Origin: Streptomyces olivaceus
GTDB lineage: Bacteria > Actinomycetota > Actinomycetes > Streptomycetales > Streptomycetaceae
DNA: 64,000 nucleotides
NCBI RefSeq assembly: GCF_000721235.1
Contig: NZ_JOFH01000028.1
Span: 30,249 to 94,248 of the forward strand
Direction: 5' to 3'
The translations under genes were made by a program, and so were the position numbers. Numbering within the stretch: position 1 is the stretch's first letter; each line of letters starts with the position of its first letter. Below the pieces are notes generated by a model. It was not told the DNA's origin, ran no database searches, and was given only the letters and a program-made list of their open reading frames with translations. Below, piece after piece: positions 39,254 through 49,927 of this stretch.

Positions 39254-41779
39254 ATGTTCCGTACCGCCTTGCGCAACGTACTCGCGCACAAGACCAGGTT
39301 GCTGATGACCGTGCTCGCCGTGATGCTCGGCGTGGCGTTCGTGTCGGGCACCCTGGTCTTCACGAACTCCATTTCCGAGGCGTCCGAGAGGGCCTCCGCC
39401 AAGGGCTTCACCGCGGTCGACGTCTCCGTCACGCCGGACTGGGACGAGGACAAGAGCGACGACGAGCAGACGAAGCTGACCCCGGACCTCCTCGACCGGG
39501 CCGACCGGACCGAGGGCGCGGCCTTCGCCATCGGCAGCGTCACCAGCTCCGTCGCCCTCGCCGACAAGGACGGCAACCCGGTCGGCAACGGCTGGCAGGT
39601 GGCGGGCGGCAACTACTGGGGCACCGACGACCCCCGCTACCCGATGGCCGAGGGCCACGCCCCGAAGGGCGGCGACGAGGTCGCCATCGACTCGAAGACC
39701 GCCGAACGGCACGGGTACAAGGTCGGGGACAAGGTCCGCATGTCCGTCGACGGCCCGGTCCTCACCCCGACCGTCTCCGGGATCTTCACCACCGACGACG
39801 GCAGCGTGGACGCGGGCGGCAGCCTGTCCCTGTTCGACACCGCCACCGCGCAGAAGCTGTTCGGCGAGCCGGGCGAGTACGACGAGATCATCGTGAAGGC
39901 GGAGTCGGGCGTCAGCCAGGACGCCCTCATGTCCGCGCTCGGCGCGTCCCTGCCGAAGGACAGCGTCGAGATGCAGACGGGCGCGGAACTCGCCAGCGAC
40001 CAGGCCGCCATGATCGCCAGGTCCATGGACAGCCTGAAGCAGACCCTGCTGGTCGCCGCCGGCATCTCCCTCTTCGTCGGCACCTTCCTCATCGCCAACA
40101 CCTTCACCATGCTGGTCGCCCAGCGCACCAAGGAACTCGCGCTGATGCGCGCCGTCGGCGCCTCGCGCCGCCAGGTCACCCGGTCCGTCCTGTTCGAGGC
40201 GTTCGTCGTCGGCATGATCGCCGCGGTCACCGGCCTCGTCGCGGGCGTCGGCATCGGCGCCGGGCTGCGTTCCCTGATGAACTCGTTCGGCGCCAACTTC
40301 GCGGACGGCCCGCTCGTCGTCTCCTCGGGCACCGTCGTGGCCGCGCTCGCCGTCGGCGTCCTCATCACCATGCTGGCCGCCTGGCTGCCCGCCCGCCGGG
40401 CCGCGAAGATCCCGCCGGTGGCGGCGATGAACAGCGTGCACGCCCAGGCGACCACCAAGTCGCTGGTACTGCGGAACACGCTGGGCTCCCTGATCACGGC
40501 GGCGGGCGTCGCCGTCGTCCTGGCCGCGACCACGATCGACAAGGCGACGACCGCCCAGGGCCCCATGGCCCTCGGCGCCTTCCTCGTCGTCATCGGCGTC
40601 TTCGTCCTCACCCCGCTGCTGTCCCGCCCGCTGATCGCGGCGGCCGCGCCGGTGCTGCGCGTCTTCGGCGTGTCGGGCAAGCTGGCCCGACAGAACGCGG
40701 TCCGCAACCCGCGCCGTACGGCGGCCACGGCCTCCGCCCTGATGATCGGCCTCACCCTGATCACGGCCATGACCGTGGCGGCGGTCGGCGTGCAGAAGGC
40801 GATCAACAAGATGGCCGCGGACTCGGTCAAGGCCGACTACGTCGTGTCGATGTCGAACTTCGGCTACCTCTCCCCGGACGTCGCGGAGAAACTCGCCGGG
40901 GTCGACGGCGTCACCGCCAGCAGCCCGCTGCGCAACAGCTGGGCGACCGTCGAGGACACGGACGAGTCCCTCACCGGTGTCACCGGCTCCGCCCTCGGGC
41001 AGCTGACCGACCTGCCGGTCAAGGACGGTGTCTCCGAGGTCGAAGGCACCCGGGTCGTCGTCGACGAGAAGACCGCCGAGGACCACGGCTGGAAGGCCGG
41101 TTCGGAGTTCACCGTCACCTACGACGACGACCAGGAGCAGCAGCTCACGGTCGCCGGGATCTACGAGGCCAACGAGCTGTTCAGCGGCATCATGCTCGAC
41201 CTGCCGACGCTGTCCCCGCACATGGAGGACGCGGCCGACCAGCAGGTCATGGTGAAGATGGCCGACGGGACGTCCGACGCGGCGAAGGACAGCCTGCGGG
41301 CGGCCCTGGGCGACAGCCCGGCCATCAAGGTGCAGGACAAGCAGAACCTGTCCGACGAGATCGCCAAGACGATCACCCTGATGCTGAACATCCTGTACGG
41401 CCTGCTGGGCATGGCGGTGATCGTGGCGGTCCTCGGCGTCGTCAACACCCTGGCGATGTCGGTGTTCGAGCGCTCCCAGGAGATCGGCATGCTCCGCGCG
41501 ATCGGCCTGAACCGCCAGGGCGTCAAGCGGATGGTGCGCCTGGAGTCCCTCGTCATCTCCCTCTTCGGCGCGGCCCTGGGCATCGGCCTGGGCGTGTTCT
41601 TCGGCTGGGCCGCGGGCGAGCTGGTGGGCGCCGAGGTGGCCACGTACGAGCTGGTGCTGCCGTGGGACCGGATCGGCGTCTTCGTGCTGCTCGCCGCGGT
41701 GGTCGGCGTCTTGGCCGCCCTGTGGCCGGCCCGGCGCGCGGCCCGGCTGAACATGCTCTCGGCGATCAAGGCGGAGTAG
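39254..41779 (+). CDS. ABC transporter permease, double FtsX type
   Basis: 841 residues with two FtsX domains. First membrane helix at about 17-37 (RLLMTVLAVMLGVAFVSGTL), a large extracytoplasmic domain, three helices (from LLVAAGISLFVGTFLIANTF), two linker helices, another extracytoplasmic MacB-like domain, and three C-terminal helices ending in ARRAARLNMLSAIKAE. Partner of the ATPase upstream. Likely exports or senses envelope compounds or lipids. Weak ribosome-binding site (GTGAAAG). Paralogue of the permease at 60.0-62.6 kb. Confidence 0.93.
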   Translation: MFRTALRNVLAHKTRLLMTVLAVMLGVAFVSGTLVFTNSISEASERASAKGFTAVDVSVTPDWDEDKSDDEQTKLTPDLLDRADRTEGAAFAIGSVTSSVALADKDGNPVGNGWQVAGGNYWGTDDPRYPMAEGHAPKGGDEVAIDSKTAERHGYKVGDKVRMSVDGPVLTPTVSGIFTTDDGSVDAGGSLSLFDTATAQKLFGEPGEYDEIIVKAESGVSQDALMSALGASLPKDSVEMQTGAELASDQAAMIARSMDSLKQTLLVAAGISLFVGTFLIANTFTMLVAQRTKELALMRAVGASRRQVTRSVLFEAFVVGMIAAVTGLVAGVGIGAGLRSLMNSFGANFADGPLVVSSGTVVAALAVGVLITMLAAWLPARRAAKIPPVAAMNSVHAQATTKSLVLRNTLGSLITAAGVAVVLAATTIDKATTAQGPMALGAFLVVIGVFVLTPLLSRPLIAAAAPVLRVFGVSGKLARQNAVRNPRRTAATASALMIGLTLITAMTVAAVGVQKAINKMAADSVKADYVVSMSNFGYLSPDVAEKLAGVDGVTASSPLRNSWATVEDTDESLTGVTGSALGQLTDLPVKDGVSEVEGTRVVVDEKTAEDHGWKAGSEFTVTYDDDQEQQLTVAGIYEANELFSGIMLDLPTLSPHMEDAADQQVMVKMADGTSDAAKDSLRAALGDSPAIKVQDKQNLSDEIAKTITLMLNILYGLLGMAVIVAVLGVVNTLAMSVFERSQEIGMLRAIGLNRQGVKRMVRLESLVISLFGAALGIGLGVFFGWAAGELVGAEVATYELVLPWDRIGVFVLLAAVVGVLAALWPARRAARLNMLSAIKAE

Positions 41780-41798
41780 CGCGGGGCACGAGGACCCC

Positions 41799-41844
41799 AC
41801 GAAGGGCCCCTTCCTCCCACCAGCGGGAGGAAGGGGCCCTTCGT
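41799..41844. terminator. terminator between permease and cyclopropane synthase
   Basis: Perfect 20-base inverted repeat (41799-41818 and 41825-41844) with a 6-base loop between convergent stops. Confidence 0.9.
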
Positions 41845-41858
41845 ACCGCGTGCCGGGC

Positions 41859-43163
41859 TCAGTTCCAGGTGCGGGCGCGCAGCGGCAGGCCCGAGGCGCC
41901 CGAGTCGGGCGTCTTCACCGCGATGACCTGGTTGACGCCGATGCGGTTGCGCTCGAAGGACAGCGCGGAGGCGGCCATGTACAGCCGCCAGACCCGGGCG
42001 CGGCCGGCGCTGACCAGCCGGCCCGCGGCGGCGTCCCAGCCGGCTTCCAGGTTGGCGACCCAGCGGCGCAGGGTGAGCGCGTAGTGCTCGCGGATCGACT
42101 CCACGTCGCGCACCTCGAACCCGGCCCGCTCCAGCTGGGTGACGGTGGTGCCGACGGGGGCGAGTTCGCCGTCGGGGAAGACGTAGGCGTCGATGAACTC
42201 GTCGACGTTGTACGCGGACTCGTCCCGCCGGGGGCGGCGGGCGATCTGGTGGTTCAGCAGCCGTCCGCCGGGCTTGAGCAGCCTGTGCAGGTCGGTGGCG
42301 TACTCCAGGTAGCGCTCGGCGCCCACGTGTTCGGCCATGCCGATGGAGGAGATCGCGTCGTACGGCCCGTCGGCGACGTCCCGGTAGTCCTGGACGCGGA
42401 TCTCCACCCGGTCCGTGAGCCCCTCGTCGGCGACGCGCTTGCGGGCGTACGCGGCCTGCTCGTGGGAGAGGGTGACGCCCACGACGTGCACGCCGTGCTC
42501 ACGGGCCGCGTGCACCGCCATGGACCCCCAGCCGCAGCCGACGTCCAGGAGGCGCTGACCCGGCGCCAGGCCGAGCTTGCGGCTGACGAGTTCGAGCTTG
42601 TCGTGCTGGGCGTCCTCCAGGGTGCCGCCGTCGGCCGGAGGGGACGGCCAGTAGGCGCAGGAGTACACCATGGAGGGGCCGAGGACGAGTTCGTAGAAGT
42701 CGTTGCCCACGTCGTAGTGGTGGCTGATGGCCCGTCTGTCGCTGCGCTTGGTGTGCAGGTGGCCGCGGGCCCGGCGGACCTCCTCCGGCGGCGGCGCGGG
42801 CGGCAGCGGCGGCCCGGCGAGCCTCAACAGGCCGCGTACGGCGGCGCGCACCTCGGGATCGCGCAGCGCCTCGACCAGCGTGCGGGCATCCTCCCCGCGC
42901 TCCCAGATGAGGCCGGCCATCAGGTCGAGGGCGGTGTAGAGGTCGCCCTCGACGTCCAGGTCCCCGGCCACCCAGGCGCGGGCCAGGCCCAGTTCCCCCG
43001 GCTTGAACAGCAGGCGGCGCAGGGCCCTGCGGTTGCGGACGACGAGGGTCGGCGCGCCCGGCGGCCCCGACTGCGAACCGTCCCAGGCGCGGATGCGCAC
43101 CGGGAGAGGTGCTCCCAGCAACTGTTCGAAGAGGGTCTGCAGCCGCAGCGCGGCGTCAGCCAT
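41859..43163 (-). CDS. cyclopropane-fatty-acyl-phospholipid synthase family methyltransferase
   Basis: 434-residue SAM-dependent enzyme modifying membrane lipid double bonds. N-terminal lipid-binding domain (GLARAWVAGDLDVEGDLYT), then ISHHYDVGNDFYELVLGPSM with the usual Cys-Ala-Tyr following, SAM-binding LLDVGCGWGSMAVHAA, and EHVGAERYLEY. The family's bicarbonate/active-site residues are largely present. ATG with GGAGG. It could alternatively make methyl-branched acids. Downstream of ndh on the same strand but separated by a strong terminator. Confidence 0.92.
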   Translation of the reverse strand: MADAALRLQTLFEQLLGAPLPVRIRAWDGSQSGPPGAPTLVVRNRRALRRLLFKPGELGLARAWVAGDLDVEGDLYTALDLMAGLIWERGEDARTLVEALRDPEVRAAVRGLLRLAGPPLPPAPPPEEVRRARGHLHTKRSDRRAISHHYDVGNDFYELVLGPSMVYSCAYWPSPPADGGTLEDAQHDKLELVSRKLGLAPGQRLLDVGCGWGSMAVHAAREHGVHVVGVTLSHEQAAYARKRVADEGLTDRVEIRVQDYRDVADGPYDAISSIGMAEHVGAERYLEYATDLHRLLKPGGRLLNHQIARRPRRDESAYNVDEFIDAYVFPDGELAPVGTTVTQLERAGFEVRDVESIREHYALTLRRWVANLEAGWDAAAGRLVSAGRARVWRLYMAASALSFERNRIGVNQVIAVKTPDSGASGLPLRARTWN

Positions 43164-43373
43164 GGCATACCTCCGTGATGAGCGATCCCGGAATGTGCAA
43201 CACCACGTAAACACCGGGGAGGCCGCCGTACAGTCCCCGGCGCGCGTTACGACTCGGCAAAATAGCTGTACACACCAACGGCTTTGTCGCCCCCTCGGCG
43301 CAACGCGAAAGCGGTGCGGACAGGGCGCGGACAGGGTGCGGGCACGGCGGGGACACGGCGCGCGCGGGCAGCA

Positions 43374-43415
43374 CGAAGGGGCCGCCCGCACCACGGATGG
43401 CGGGCGGCCCCTTCG
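43374..43415 (-). terminator. ndh terminator
   Basis: Perfect 16-base inverted repeat (43374-43389 and 43400-43415), 10-base loop, 28 bases after the ndh stop. Confidence 0.85.
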
Positions 43416-43443
43416 GGGTACTGCTATGAGGTACCGCGCGGAG

Positions 43444-44883
43444 TCAGGAAGCCTTCGCCTCGGTCTTCTCGGTCTTGCCGGCGGCCGGCTTCTCGCCGGC
43501 CTTCTCGGCGCCCAAGGCGCCCTTGTCGGCGGCCTTCGGCGCGGCCGGCGCCGGCTTGGCGGCCTCGTAGAACTCCTCGCGCGGCGTCTCCATCGCGCCG
43601 AGGGAGACGACCTCGCGCTTGAGGAACATGCCGAGCGTCCAGTCCGCGAAGATGCGGATCTTGCGGTTCCAGGTCGGCATCGCGAGGCCGTGGTAGCCGC
43701 GGTGCATGTACCAGGCGAGGCGGCCCTTGAGCTTGATCTTCATCTTGCCCATGACGATCATCGCGACGCCCTTGTGCAGGCCGAGGCCCGCCACCGCGCC
43801 CTTGTTGGCGTGGCTGTACTCCTTCTGCGGGAAGCCCCGCATGCCGGAGATGACGTTGTCGCCGAGGACCTTGGCCTGGCGCAGCGCGTGCTGGGCGTTC
43901 GGCGGGCACCAGGCGTTCTCGTTGCCCGCCTTGCGGCCGACGAGGTCCGGCACCTGGGCGTTGTCGCCCGCGGCCCAGATGTAGTCGGTGCCCTGGACCT
44001 GGAGCGTCGCCTGGGTGTCGACGTGACCGCGGGGACCCAGCGGCAGGCCGAAGCGGGAGAGCGCCGGGTTGGGCTTGACGCCGGCCGTCCACACGATCGT
44101 GTGGGAGTCGACCTCCAGCCCGTTCTTCAGCACGACGTGGCCGTCGACGCAGGAGTCCATGGAGGTGGAGAGGTAGACCTCGACACCCCGGCTCTCCAGG
44201 TGGTCCTTGCCGTACTGGCCGAGCTTGGGACCGACCTCGGGGAGGATCTTGTCGGCGGCGTCCACGAGGACGAAGCGCATGTCGTCGCGGGAGACGTTGG
44301 TGTAGTACTTGGCCGCGTCGCGGGCCATGTCCTCGACCTCACCGATGGTCTCCGCGCCGGCGAAGCCGCCGCCGATGAAGACGAAGGTGAGCGCCTTGCG
44401 GCGGATCTCCTCGTCGGTGGTGGAGTCGGCCTTGTCGAGCTGCTCCAGGACGTGGTTGCGCAGTCCGATGGACTCCTCGATGCCCTTCATCCCGATGCCC
44501 TGTTCGGCGAGGCCGGGGATCGGGAAGGTGCGGGAGACCGCGCCCATCGCGATGACCAGGTAGTCGAAGGGCAGCTCGTACGCCTCGCCGACCAGCGGGG
44601 CGACGGTGGCGACCTTGCGGTCCTGGTCGATGGTGGTGACCCGGCCGGTGAGGACCTCCGCCTTCGGGAGCACGCGCCGCAGGGGGACGACGACGTGCCG
44701 CGGGGAGATGCTGCCGGCGGCGGCTTCGGGGAGGAAGGGCTGGTAGGTCATGTACGACCGCGGGTCGACGACGGTGACGGTCGCCTCGCCGTAACGCATC
44801 TTCTTCTGGATGCGTCGAGCTGCGTACAGGCCTACGTACCCACCGCCTACTACGAGGATCCTGGGACGCTCCGTGGTGCTCAT
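43444..44883 (-). CDS. ndh: type II NADH dehydrogenase
   Basis: Non-proton-pumping NADH:menaquinone oxidoreductase on the inner membrane face. 479 residues. FAD motif LVVGGGYVGLYAARRI, NADH motif FVFIGGGFAGAETIGEVEDM, AAGDNAQVPDL for FAD, and the C-terminal membrane-binding region GRLAWYMHRGYHGLAMPTW. The last 50 residues are a Lys/Ala/Glu-rich tail. Two Rex-like sites lie 230-325 bases upstream, suggesting redox control by NADH/NAD ratio, as reported for ndh in S. coelicolor. Confidence 0.95.
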   Translation of the reverse strand: MSTTERPRILVVGGGYVGLYAARRIQKKMRYGEATVTVVDPRSYMTYQPFLPEAAAGSISPRHVVVPLRRVLPKAEVLTGRVTTIDQDRKVATVAPLVGEAYELPFDYLVIAMGAVSRTFPIPGLAEQGIGMKGIEESIGLRNHVLEQLDKADSTTDEEIRRKALTFVFIGGGFAGAETIGEVEDMARDAAKYYTNVSRDDMRFVLVDAADKILPEVGPKLGQYGKDHLESRGVEVYLSTSMDSCVDGHVVLKNGLEVDSHTIVWTAGVKPNPALSRFGLPLGPRGHVDTQATLQVQGTDYIWAAGDNAQVPDLVGRKAGNENAWCPPNAQHALRQAKVLGDNVISGMRGFPQKEYSHANKGAVAGLGLHKGVAMIVMGKMKIKLKGRLAWYMHRGYHGLAMPTWNRKIRIFADWTLGMFLKREVVSLGAMETPREEFYEAAKPAPAAPKAADKGALGAEKAGEKPAAGKTEKTEAKAS

Positions 44884-45112
44884 GCCATCGAGTATCCACC
44901 CGTCTCAGGGGGGTGGTTCGTGCGCCCCTTCACAAGGTTCGGTGGAGGCTGTGCTACCATCCGCCGCCCACGTGACGGAGATCATGGCGGGCGAAGGAAC
45001 CAGCGTGTAGAGGGCTCCGTTGTCAATGCCGCGTGAGCTGCGCCTCCGCGATCCCGGGGCCGTGAACCACCGCTCCCGCAAGGCTCCTCGACACCCCCTC
45101 GAAGCACCGTCC

Positions 45113-45124
45113 TGAACACGTTCA
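45113..45124. promoter_or_regulatory. second Rex-like site upstream of ndh
   Basis: TGAACACGTTCA, differing at one base from the core TGAACGCGTTCA of the Streptomyces Rex operator; the outer arms are weaker. 230 bases before the ndh start. Confidence 0.5.
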
Positions 45125-45189
45125 AAGGGCAGTTGAAGCCCCAAAAGGGTCAACGGCCACGCTTTCTTCGCCCGACAGGGCCCAATTCC

Positions 45190-45207
45190 TTGTGAAGAAC
45201 TTCACGA
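45190..45207. promoter_or_regulatory. Rex operator candidate upstream of ndh
   Basis: TTGTGAA-GAAC-TTCACGA, matching the Rex consensus TTGTGAA-N4-TTCACAA except for one base. Rex is the NADH-sensing repressor of Streptomyces respiratory genes. Confidence 0.7.
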
Positions 45208-45311
45208 ACTTCGCGGCGCGCGACGCGCCGAGGGGCCCGCAGGACCCCCCGACAGCCGCTCAAACGTCGTCCGCCCTGCTCAGCCGACCACCGCACGCCC
45301 CCTCGGGGGCC

Positions 45312-46253
45312 TCACGCCAGCGACCACGCGATGCCGTCGAGGATGTCGTGTTCGCTCACCACGACCTCCTCCGCGCCCGTCCGTTCCATGATCGACAGCA
45401 GTACGAGGGCGCCCGCGCCGATCACGTCGACGCGGCCCGGGTGCATGGAGGGCACGGCCGCCCGCTCGGCGTGGGTGGAGCGCAGCAGCCAGTCGGTGAT
45501 CTCCCGGACCCGGTCGCGCGAGACGCGGGAGTGGTGGATCGCGGCCGAGTCGTACTCGGGCAGCTCCTGCGCGATCGCGGACACGGTCGTCACCGACCCG
45601 GCCAGCCCGACCAGCGTGCGCGCCTCGCCCAGCGGCACCGTGCGCCCGGCGAGGTCCAGGGCGGCCTCGATGTCGGCCCGCATCGCCGCGATCTGCGCCT
45701 CGGTGGGCGGGTCGGTCACCGCGCCGTCGTGCACCAGGTGCCGCTCGGTCATCCGGACGCAGCCGACGTCCACGGAGCGGGCGGCGCGCACGCGGCCGTC
45801 GCCGACGACGAACTCGGTGGAGCCGCCGCCGATGTCGACGACCAGGTAGGGCGTGTCGAGGTCCGCGCGGCCGGTGAGTTCCTTCGTCGCCCCGGTGAAG
45901 GAGAACTCGGCCTCCTGGTCGCCGGAGATGACCTCCGGCTCCACGCCGAGGATGTCCACCACCCCGCGCACGAAGTCGTCCCGGTTCTCCGCGTCCCGGG
46001 AGGCGGAGGTCGCCACGAAGCGCAGCCGCTCGGCGCCGTGCGCCTCGACGACCTCCGCGTACGCGCGGCAGGCGGCGAAGGTCCGCTCCAGCGCCTCGGG
46101 GGCCAGCCGTCCGGTGCGGTCGACGCCCTGCCCGAGCCGCACGATGGTCATGCGGCGGTCCAGGTCGGTCAGCTCGCCCGTCTCCGGGTCGGCGTCGGCC
46201 ACGAGCAGCCGGATGGAGTTCGTACCGCAGTCGACGGCGGCGACACGGGTCAC
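45312..46253 (-). CDS. Ppx/GppA phosphatase family protein
   Basis: Exopolyphosphatase or pppGpp phosphohydrolase, 313 residues, single-domain actinobacterial form. ASKHA motifs: AAVDCGTNSIRLLV, TSASRDAENRDDF, SGDQEAEFSFTGA, VVDIGGGSTEFVV and GLAGSVTTVSAI. The GTG start overlaps the DUF501 stop as GTGA. In actinobacteria one of two Ppx paralogues hydrolyses polyphosphate; which this is cannot be told. Cotranscribed with DUF501 and probably divIC. Confidence 0.93.
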   Translation of the reverse strand: MTRVAAVDCGTNSIRLLVADADPETGELTDLDRRMTIVRLGQGVDRTGRLAPEALERTFAACRAYAEVVEAHGAERLRFVATSASRDAENRDDFVRGVVDILGVEPEVISGDQEAEFSFTGATKELTGRADLDTPYLVVDIGGGSTEFVVGDGRVRAARSVDVGCVRMTERHLVHDGAVTDPPTEAQIAAMRADIEAALDLAGRTVPLGEARTLVGLAGSVTTVSAIAQELPEYDSAAIHHSRVSRDRVREITDWLLRSTHAERAAVPSMHPGRVDVIGAGALVLLSIMERTGAEEVVVSEHDILDGIAWSLA

Positions 46254-46813
46254 TGGGCGTCCTCCTGGTCTTTCTGGCCGGTGCCGGTGCCGACGGCGTC
46301 GGTGGGCGTCACGCACGGGCCCTTGCGCCACCACTCGGGCAGCATCGCGATCGCCTCGTCGCCCAGCGGGTTGACGCCGGGGCCGGCGGCCAGCGAGTGC
46401 GCGACCAGCACGTGCAGGCACTTCACCCGGTCGGGCATGCCGCCGGCGCTCGGGAAGCCGGTCAGCTCCTCGATCTCGTCGCGGCGCCGGACGTAGTCCT
46501 CGTGCGCGGCACGGTAGGCGGCGGCCAGCACCGGGTCGGCGGCGAGGCGCTCGGTCATCTCCTTCATCACGCCGTTCGCCTCCAGCGTGCCGATCGCGGA
46601 GGCCGCCCTCGGGCACGTCAGGTAGTACAGCGTCGGGAAGGGGGTGCCGTCGGGCAGCCGCGGGGCGGTCTCCACGACGTCCGGCTGCCCGCAGGGGCAG
46701 CGGTGCGCGATGGCGCGCAGCCCGCGCGGCGGACGGCCGAGCTGCTGCTGGAAGGCCGCCACGTCCGCGTCGGTCGGCTCGGTGCGCGGGGTGGTCGGCG
46801 GGGGAGTCTGCAT
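46250..46813 (-). CDS. DUF501 domain protein
   Basis: 187 residues. DUF501 features: AAFQQQLGRPPRGLRAIAHR, the CPCG cysteine pair, PTLYYLTCPRA, and MPDRVKCLHVLVAHSLAAG with conserved Cys and His. The cysteine/histidine pattern suggests a metal site. Function unknown, but the gene is consistently found between divIC and ppx in actinobacteria. C-terminal acidic tail overlaps the ppx start. Confidence 0.92.
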   Translation of the reverse strand: MQTPPPTTPRTEPTDADVAAFQQQLGRPPRGLRAIAHRCPCGQPDVVETAPRLPDGTPFPTLYYLTCPRAASAIGTLEANGVMKEMTERLAADPVLAAAYRAAHEDYVRRRDEIEELTGFPSAGGMPDRVKCLHVLVAHSLAAGPGVNPLGDEAIAMLPEWWRKGPCVTPTDAVGTGTGQKDQEDAQ

Positions 46814-46846
46814 GGCTGTCTTCTGCTGGTCTTCCTGTTGAGTCGC

Positions 46847-46905
46847 TGCCGGCGCGCCGCTGTCACTGCCGGCGGGCCGGTATCACTGCCGGGGCCGGAT
46901 CACTG
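46847..46905. repeat. short tandem repeat around the divIC stop
   Basis: Three imperfect copies of TCACTGCCGGCGGG-type units between the DUF501 start and the end of divIC. Short slippage array. Confidence 0.5.
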
Positions 46906-47382
46906 CCGATGGGCGACGGCGTCGGCCTTGTCGACCCCGTCCCAGACGTTGCGGTACCAGGGGCGGTCGGCGGCGCCGAGCCCGGTGCGCGTCTGCTCGG
47001 CCGCGTCCGGGTCGATGACGACGAACCCGGACTCCCCCGGCATCACGTAGTGCAGCCGCAGCCGGACCTGCTGCTCGGCGTAGGCGTCGTCCTGCCAGCG
47101 TGCCTTGAGGTCGCGCAGGTCCTCGACCCGCTGCCGGGTCTGCCGCTGCTCCTCGCGGAGGTCGGCGATCTCGGCGCGCTGGGCGACGTACTGCCGGATC
47201 GGGTAGGCGAGCGCCACGACGAGCGAGCAGAACACCATCGCCAGCAGCGCGGCCCGGCCGGTCAGCCGGGAGCGGCGGGCCTGGCGCTTGGTCTGCGAGC
47301 GGTAGACCCGGGCCGCGGTCTGCTCCCCGATGATCCGGATCCTGGTCGCGGTGGAGAAACGGTCCCGGTCCTTCACCGCCAT
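46900..47382 (-). CDS. septum formation initiator, DivIC/FtsB family
   Basis: 160-residue bitopic division protein. Basic cytoplasmic region, helix at 44-61 (AALLAMVFCSLVVALAYP), then a coiled coil (VAQRAEIADLREEQRQTRQR) and a small C-terminal domain with LRLHYVMPGESGFVVIDP, typical of actinobacterial DivIC. Partners with FtsL/DivIB in the divisome; dispensable for growth in Streptomyces but needed for efficient septation. ATG follows GGAGG. Downstream of eno and upstream of DUF501. Confidence 0.92.
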   Translation of the reverse strand: MAVKDRDRFSTATRIRIIGEQTAARVYRSQTKRQARRSRLTGRAALLAMVFCSLVVALAYPIRQYVAQRAEIADLREEQRQTRQRVEDLRDLKARWQDDAYAEQQVRLRLHYVMPGESGFVVIDPDAAEQTRTGLGAADRPWYRNVWDGVDKADAVAHRQ

Positions 47383-47451
47383 GCCCGCGCCTCCGCCTCT
47401 GCGTCGTCCGTCAGTCGTCCCTGATACGCACGTCCGTGGCACGGGCGTCGT

Positions 47452-47477
47452 CCGTGTCACGGACATCCGTGACACGG
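47452..47477. terminator. hairpin between eno and divIC
   Basis: 11-base inverted repeat (47452-47462 and 47467-47477) with 4-base loop about 150 bases after eno. The gap 47383-47624 also contains several direct repeats of GGCCTCGGCGCGGGTC type. Probable terminator or processing site. Confidence 0.45.
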
Positions 47478-47624
47478 GCCCTGCGTGCGTACGTCCCCGC
47501 ACACGGTACGGGACCGAGTACGGGGACGTACGTACGACGCTGCCTCTTGCGGGCGGTCGGCCCTGAAGCCGGGTCAGCCCTTGAGGCCGGTCGGGCCTCG
47601 GCGCGGGTCGGGCCTCGGCGCGGG

Positions 47625-48996
<1,372 letters not shown>

Positions 48997-49047
48997 GGCG
49001 ATCGGCCATCCGATCGTCCGTGCGCCGGACAGAACCGAGAGTAAATT

Positions 49048-49077
49048 GTTTCCGAACGGAACAAAGACGTTTCCGAA
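49048..49077. repeat. GTTTCCGAA direct repeats upstream of eno
   Basis: Identical nonamers at 49048-49056 and 49069-49077, period 21 bases (two helical turns), in an AT-rich patch. Pattern suits cooperative binding by a dimeric regulator. Confidence 0.45.
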
Positions 49078-49123
49078 AACCCGTCGAAAACACGTTCGGG
49101 ATCAGCGCCCCGGTGCGGGCGTG

Positions 49124-49168
49124 AAAAACCCGCCCCGGTGCGTACGGGGGAACACGCACCGGGGCGGG
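49124..49168 (-). terminator. rpfA intrinsic terminator
   Basis: Perfect 15-base inverted repeat (49129-49143 and 49154-49168) followed on the minus strand by TTTTT, 17 bases after the rpfA stop: one of the few canonical U-tract terminators in this window. Confidence 0.9.
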
Positions 49169-49185
49169 AGTCTCGGGGCCGCTGC

Positions 49186-49911
49186 TTACTTGAGGTGCAG
49201 CTGCTGGCCCGGGTAGATCAGGTCGGCGTCGTCGACGATGTCGTCGTTCAGCTTGAAGAGCTTCTCCCAGCCGCCCTTGACGTCGTGCTCCGCCGAGATC
49301 GAGCTGAGGGTGTCGCCCTTGACGACCTTGTACTCGCCGTCGCCCTTCTCGACCTTCTTGCCGGTCGGGGTGGTGACGGTCTTCTTCTCGGCCTTCTGCT
49401 CCGTCTTCTGCTCCGCGGCCGGACGCTCGGAGGAGCGGGAGGCCTTCTGCTCGGAGGAGCGCTCGGCGGAGTCGCCGCCCTGGCTCTGCGAGCTGCCGGA
49501 GCCGCTGTCCTGGCTCTCGGAGCCGCCGCCGGTGTACGCGGCGCCGGACAGTCCGGTGCCGCAGACCGGCCAGGCACCCTTGCCCTGACCCGCCAGCACC
49601 TTCTCGGCTATCTCGATCTGCTGGGCCTTGCTCGCCTGGTCGGCGCTGGACGCGTACTGCGTACCGCCGTAGCCGGCCCAGGTGGAGGCGGAGAACTGCA
49701 GACCGCCGAAGTACCCGTTGCCGGTGTTGATGGACCAGTTGCCGCCGGACTCGCACTGGGCGACGGCGTCCCACTCGGACGCGGTGGCGGCGGAGGCGTT
49801 GCCGGCCGCCATCAGCGGGGCGGCGACGGCGGCACCGGTGACGCCGGCGACGGCGATGACACGGGTGGCCTTGGACGGGCGACGGTGCTTGCCCTTGCCG
49901 GAAAACAGCAT
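49186..49911 (-). CDS. rpfA: resuscitation-promoting factor with LysM domain
   Basis: Secreted muralytic enzyme that cleaves peptidoglycan and aids spore germination and outgrowth. 241 residues: signal peptide about 1-41 (cleavage after NASA), Rpf domain with catalytic Glu54 in [19 protein letters not shown] and the disulphide Cys in WPVCG, a low-complexity Ser/Gln/Glu/Lys linker, and a complete C-terminal LysM domain ([16 protein letters not shown] to YPGQQLHLK). ATG follows GAGGGG. It has a c-di-AMP riboswitch in its leader. Probably the counterpart of SCO3097. Confidence 0.95.
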   Translation of the reverse strand: MLFSGKGKHRRPSKATRVIAVAGVTGAAVAAPLMAAGNASAATASEWDAVAQCESGGNWSINTGNGYFGGLQFSASTWAGYGGTQYASSADQASKAQQIEIAEKVLAGQGKGAWPVCGTGLSGAAYTGGGSESQDSGSGSSQSQGGDSAERSSEQKASRSSERPAAEQKTEQKAEKKTVTTPTGKKVEKGDGEYKVVKGDTLSSISAEHDVKGGWEKLFKLNDDIVDDADLIYPGQQLHLK

Positions 49912-49927
49912 GGTTGATCCCCTCACC

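Larger units (their letters stand above)
44884..45311. other. 428-base region upstream of ndh
   Basis: No convincing gene. It contains two Rex-like operators and must hold the ndh promoter. The distance from the operators to the ndh start implies a leader of 200 bases or more or a second promoter closer in. Confidence 0.5.
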
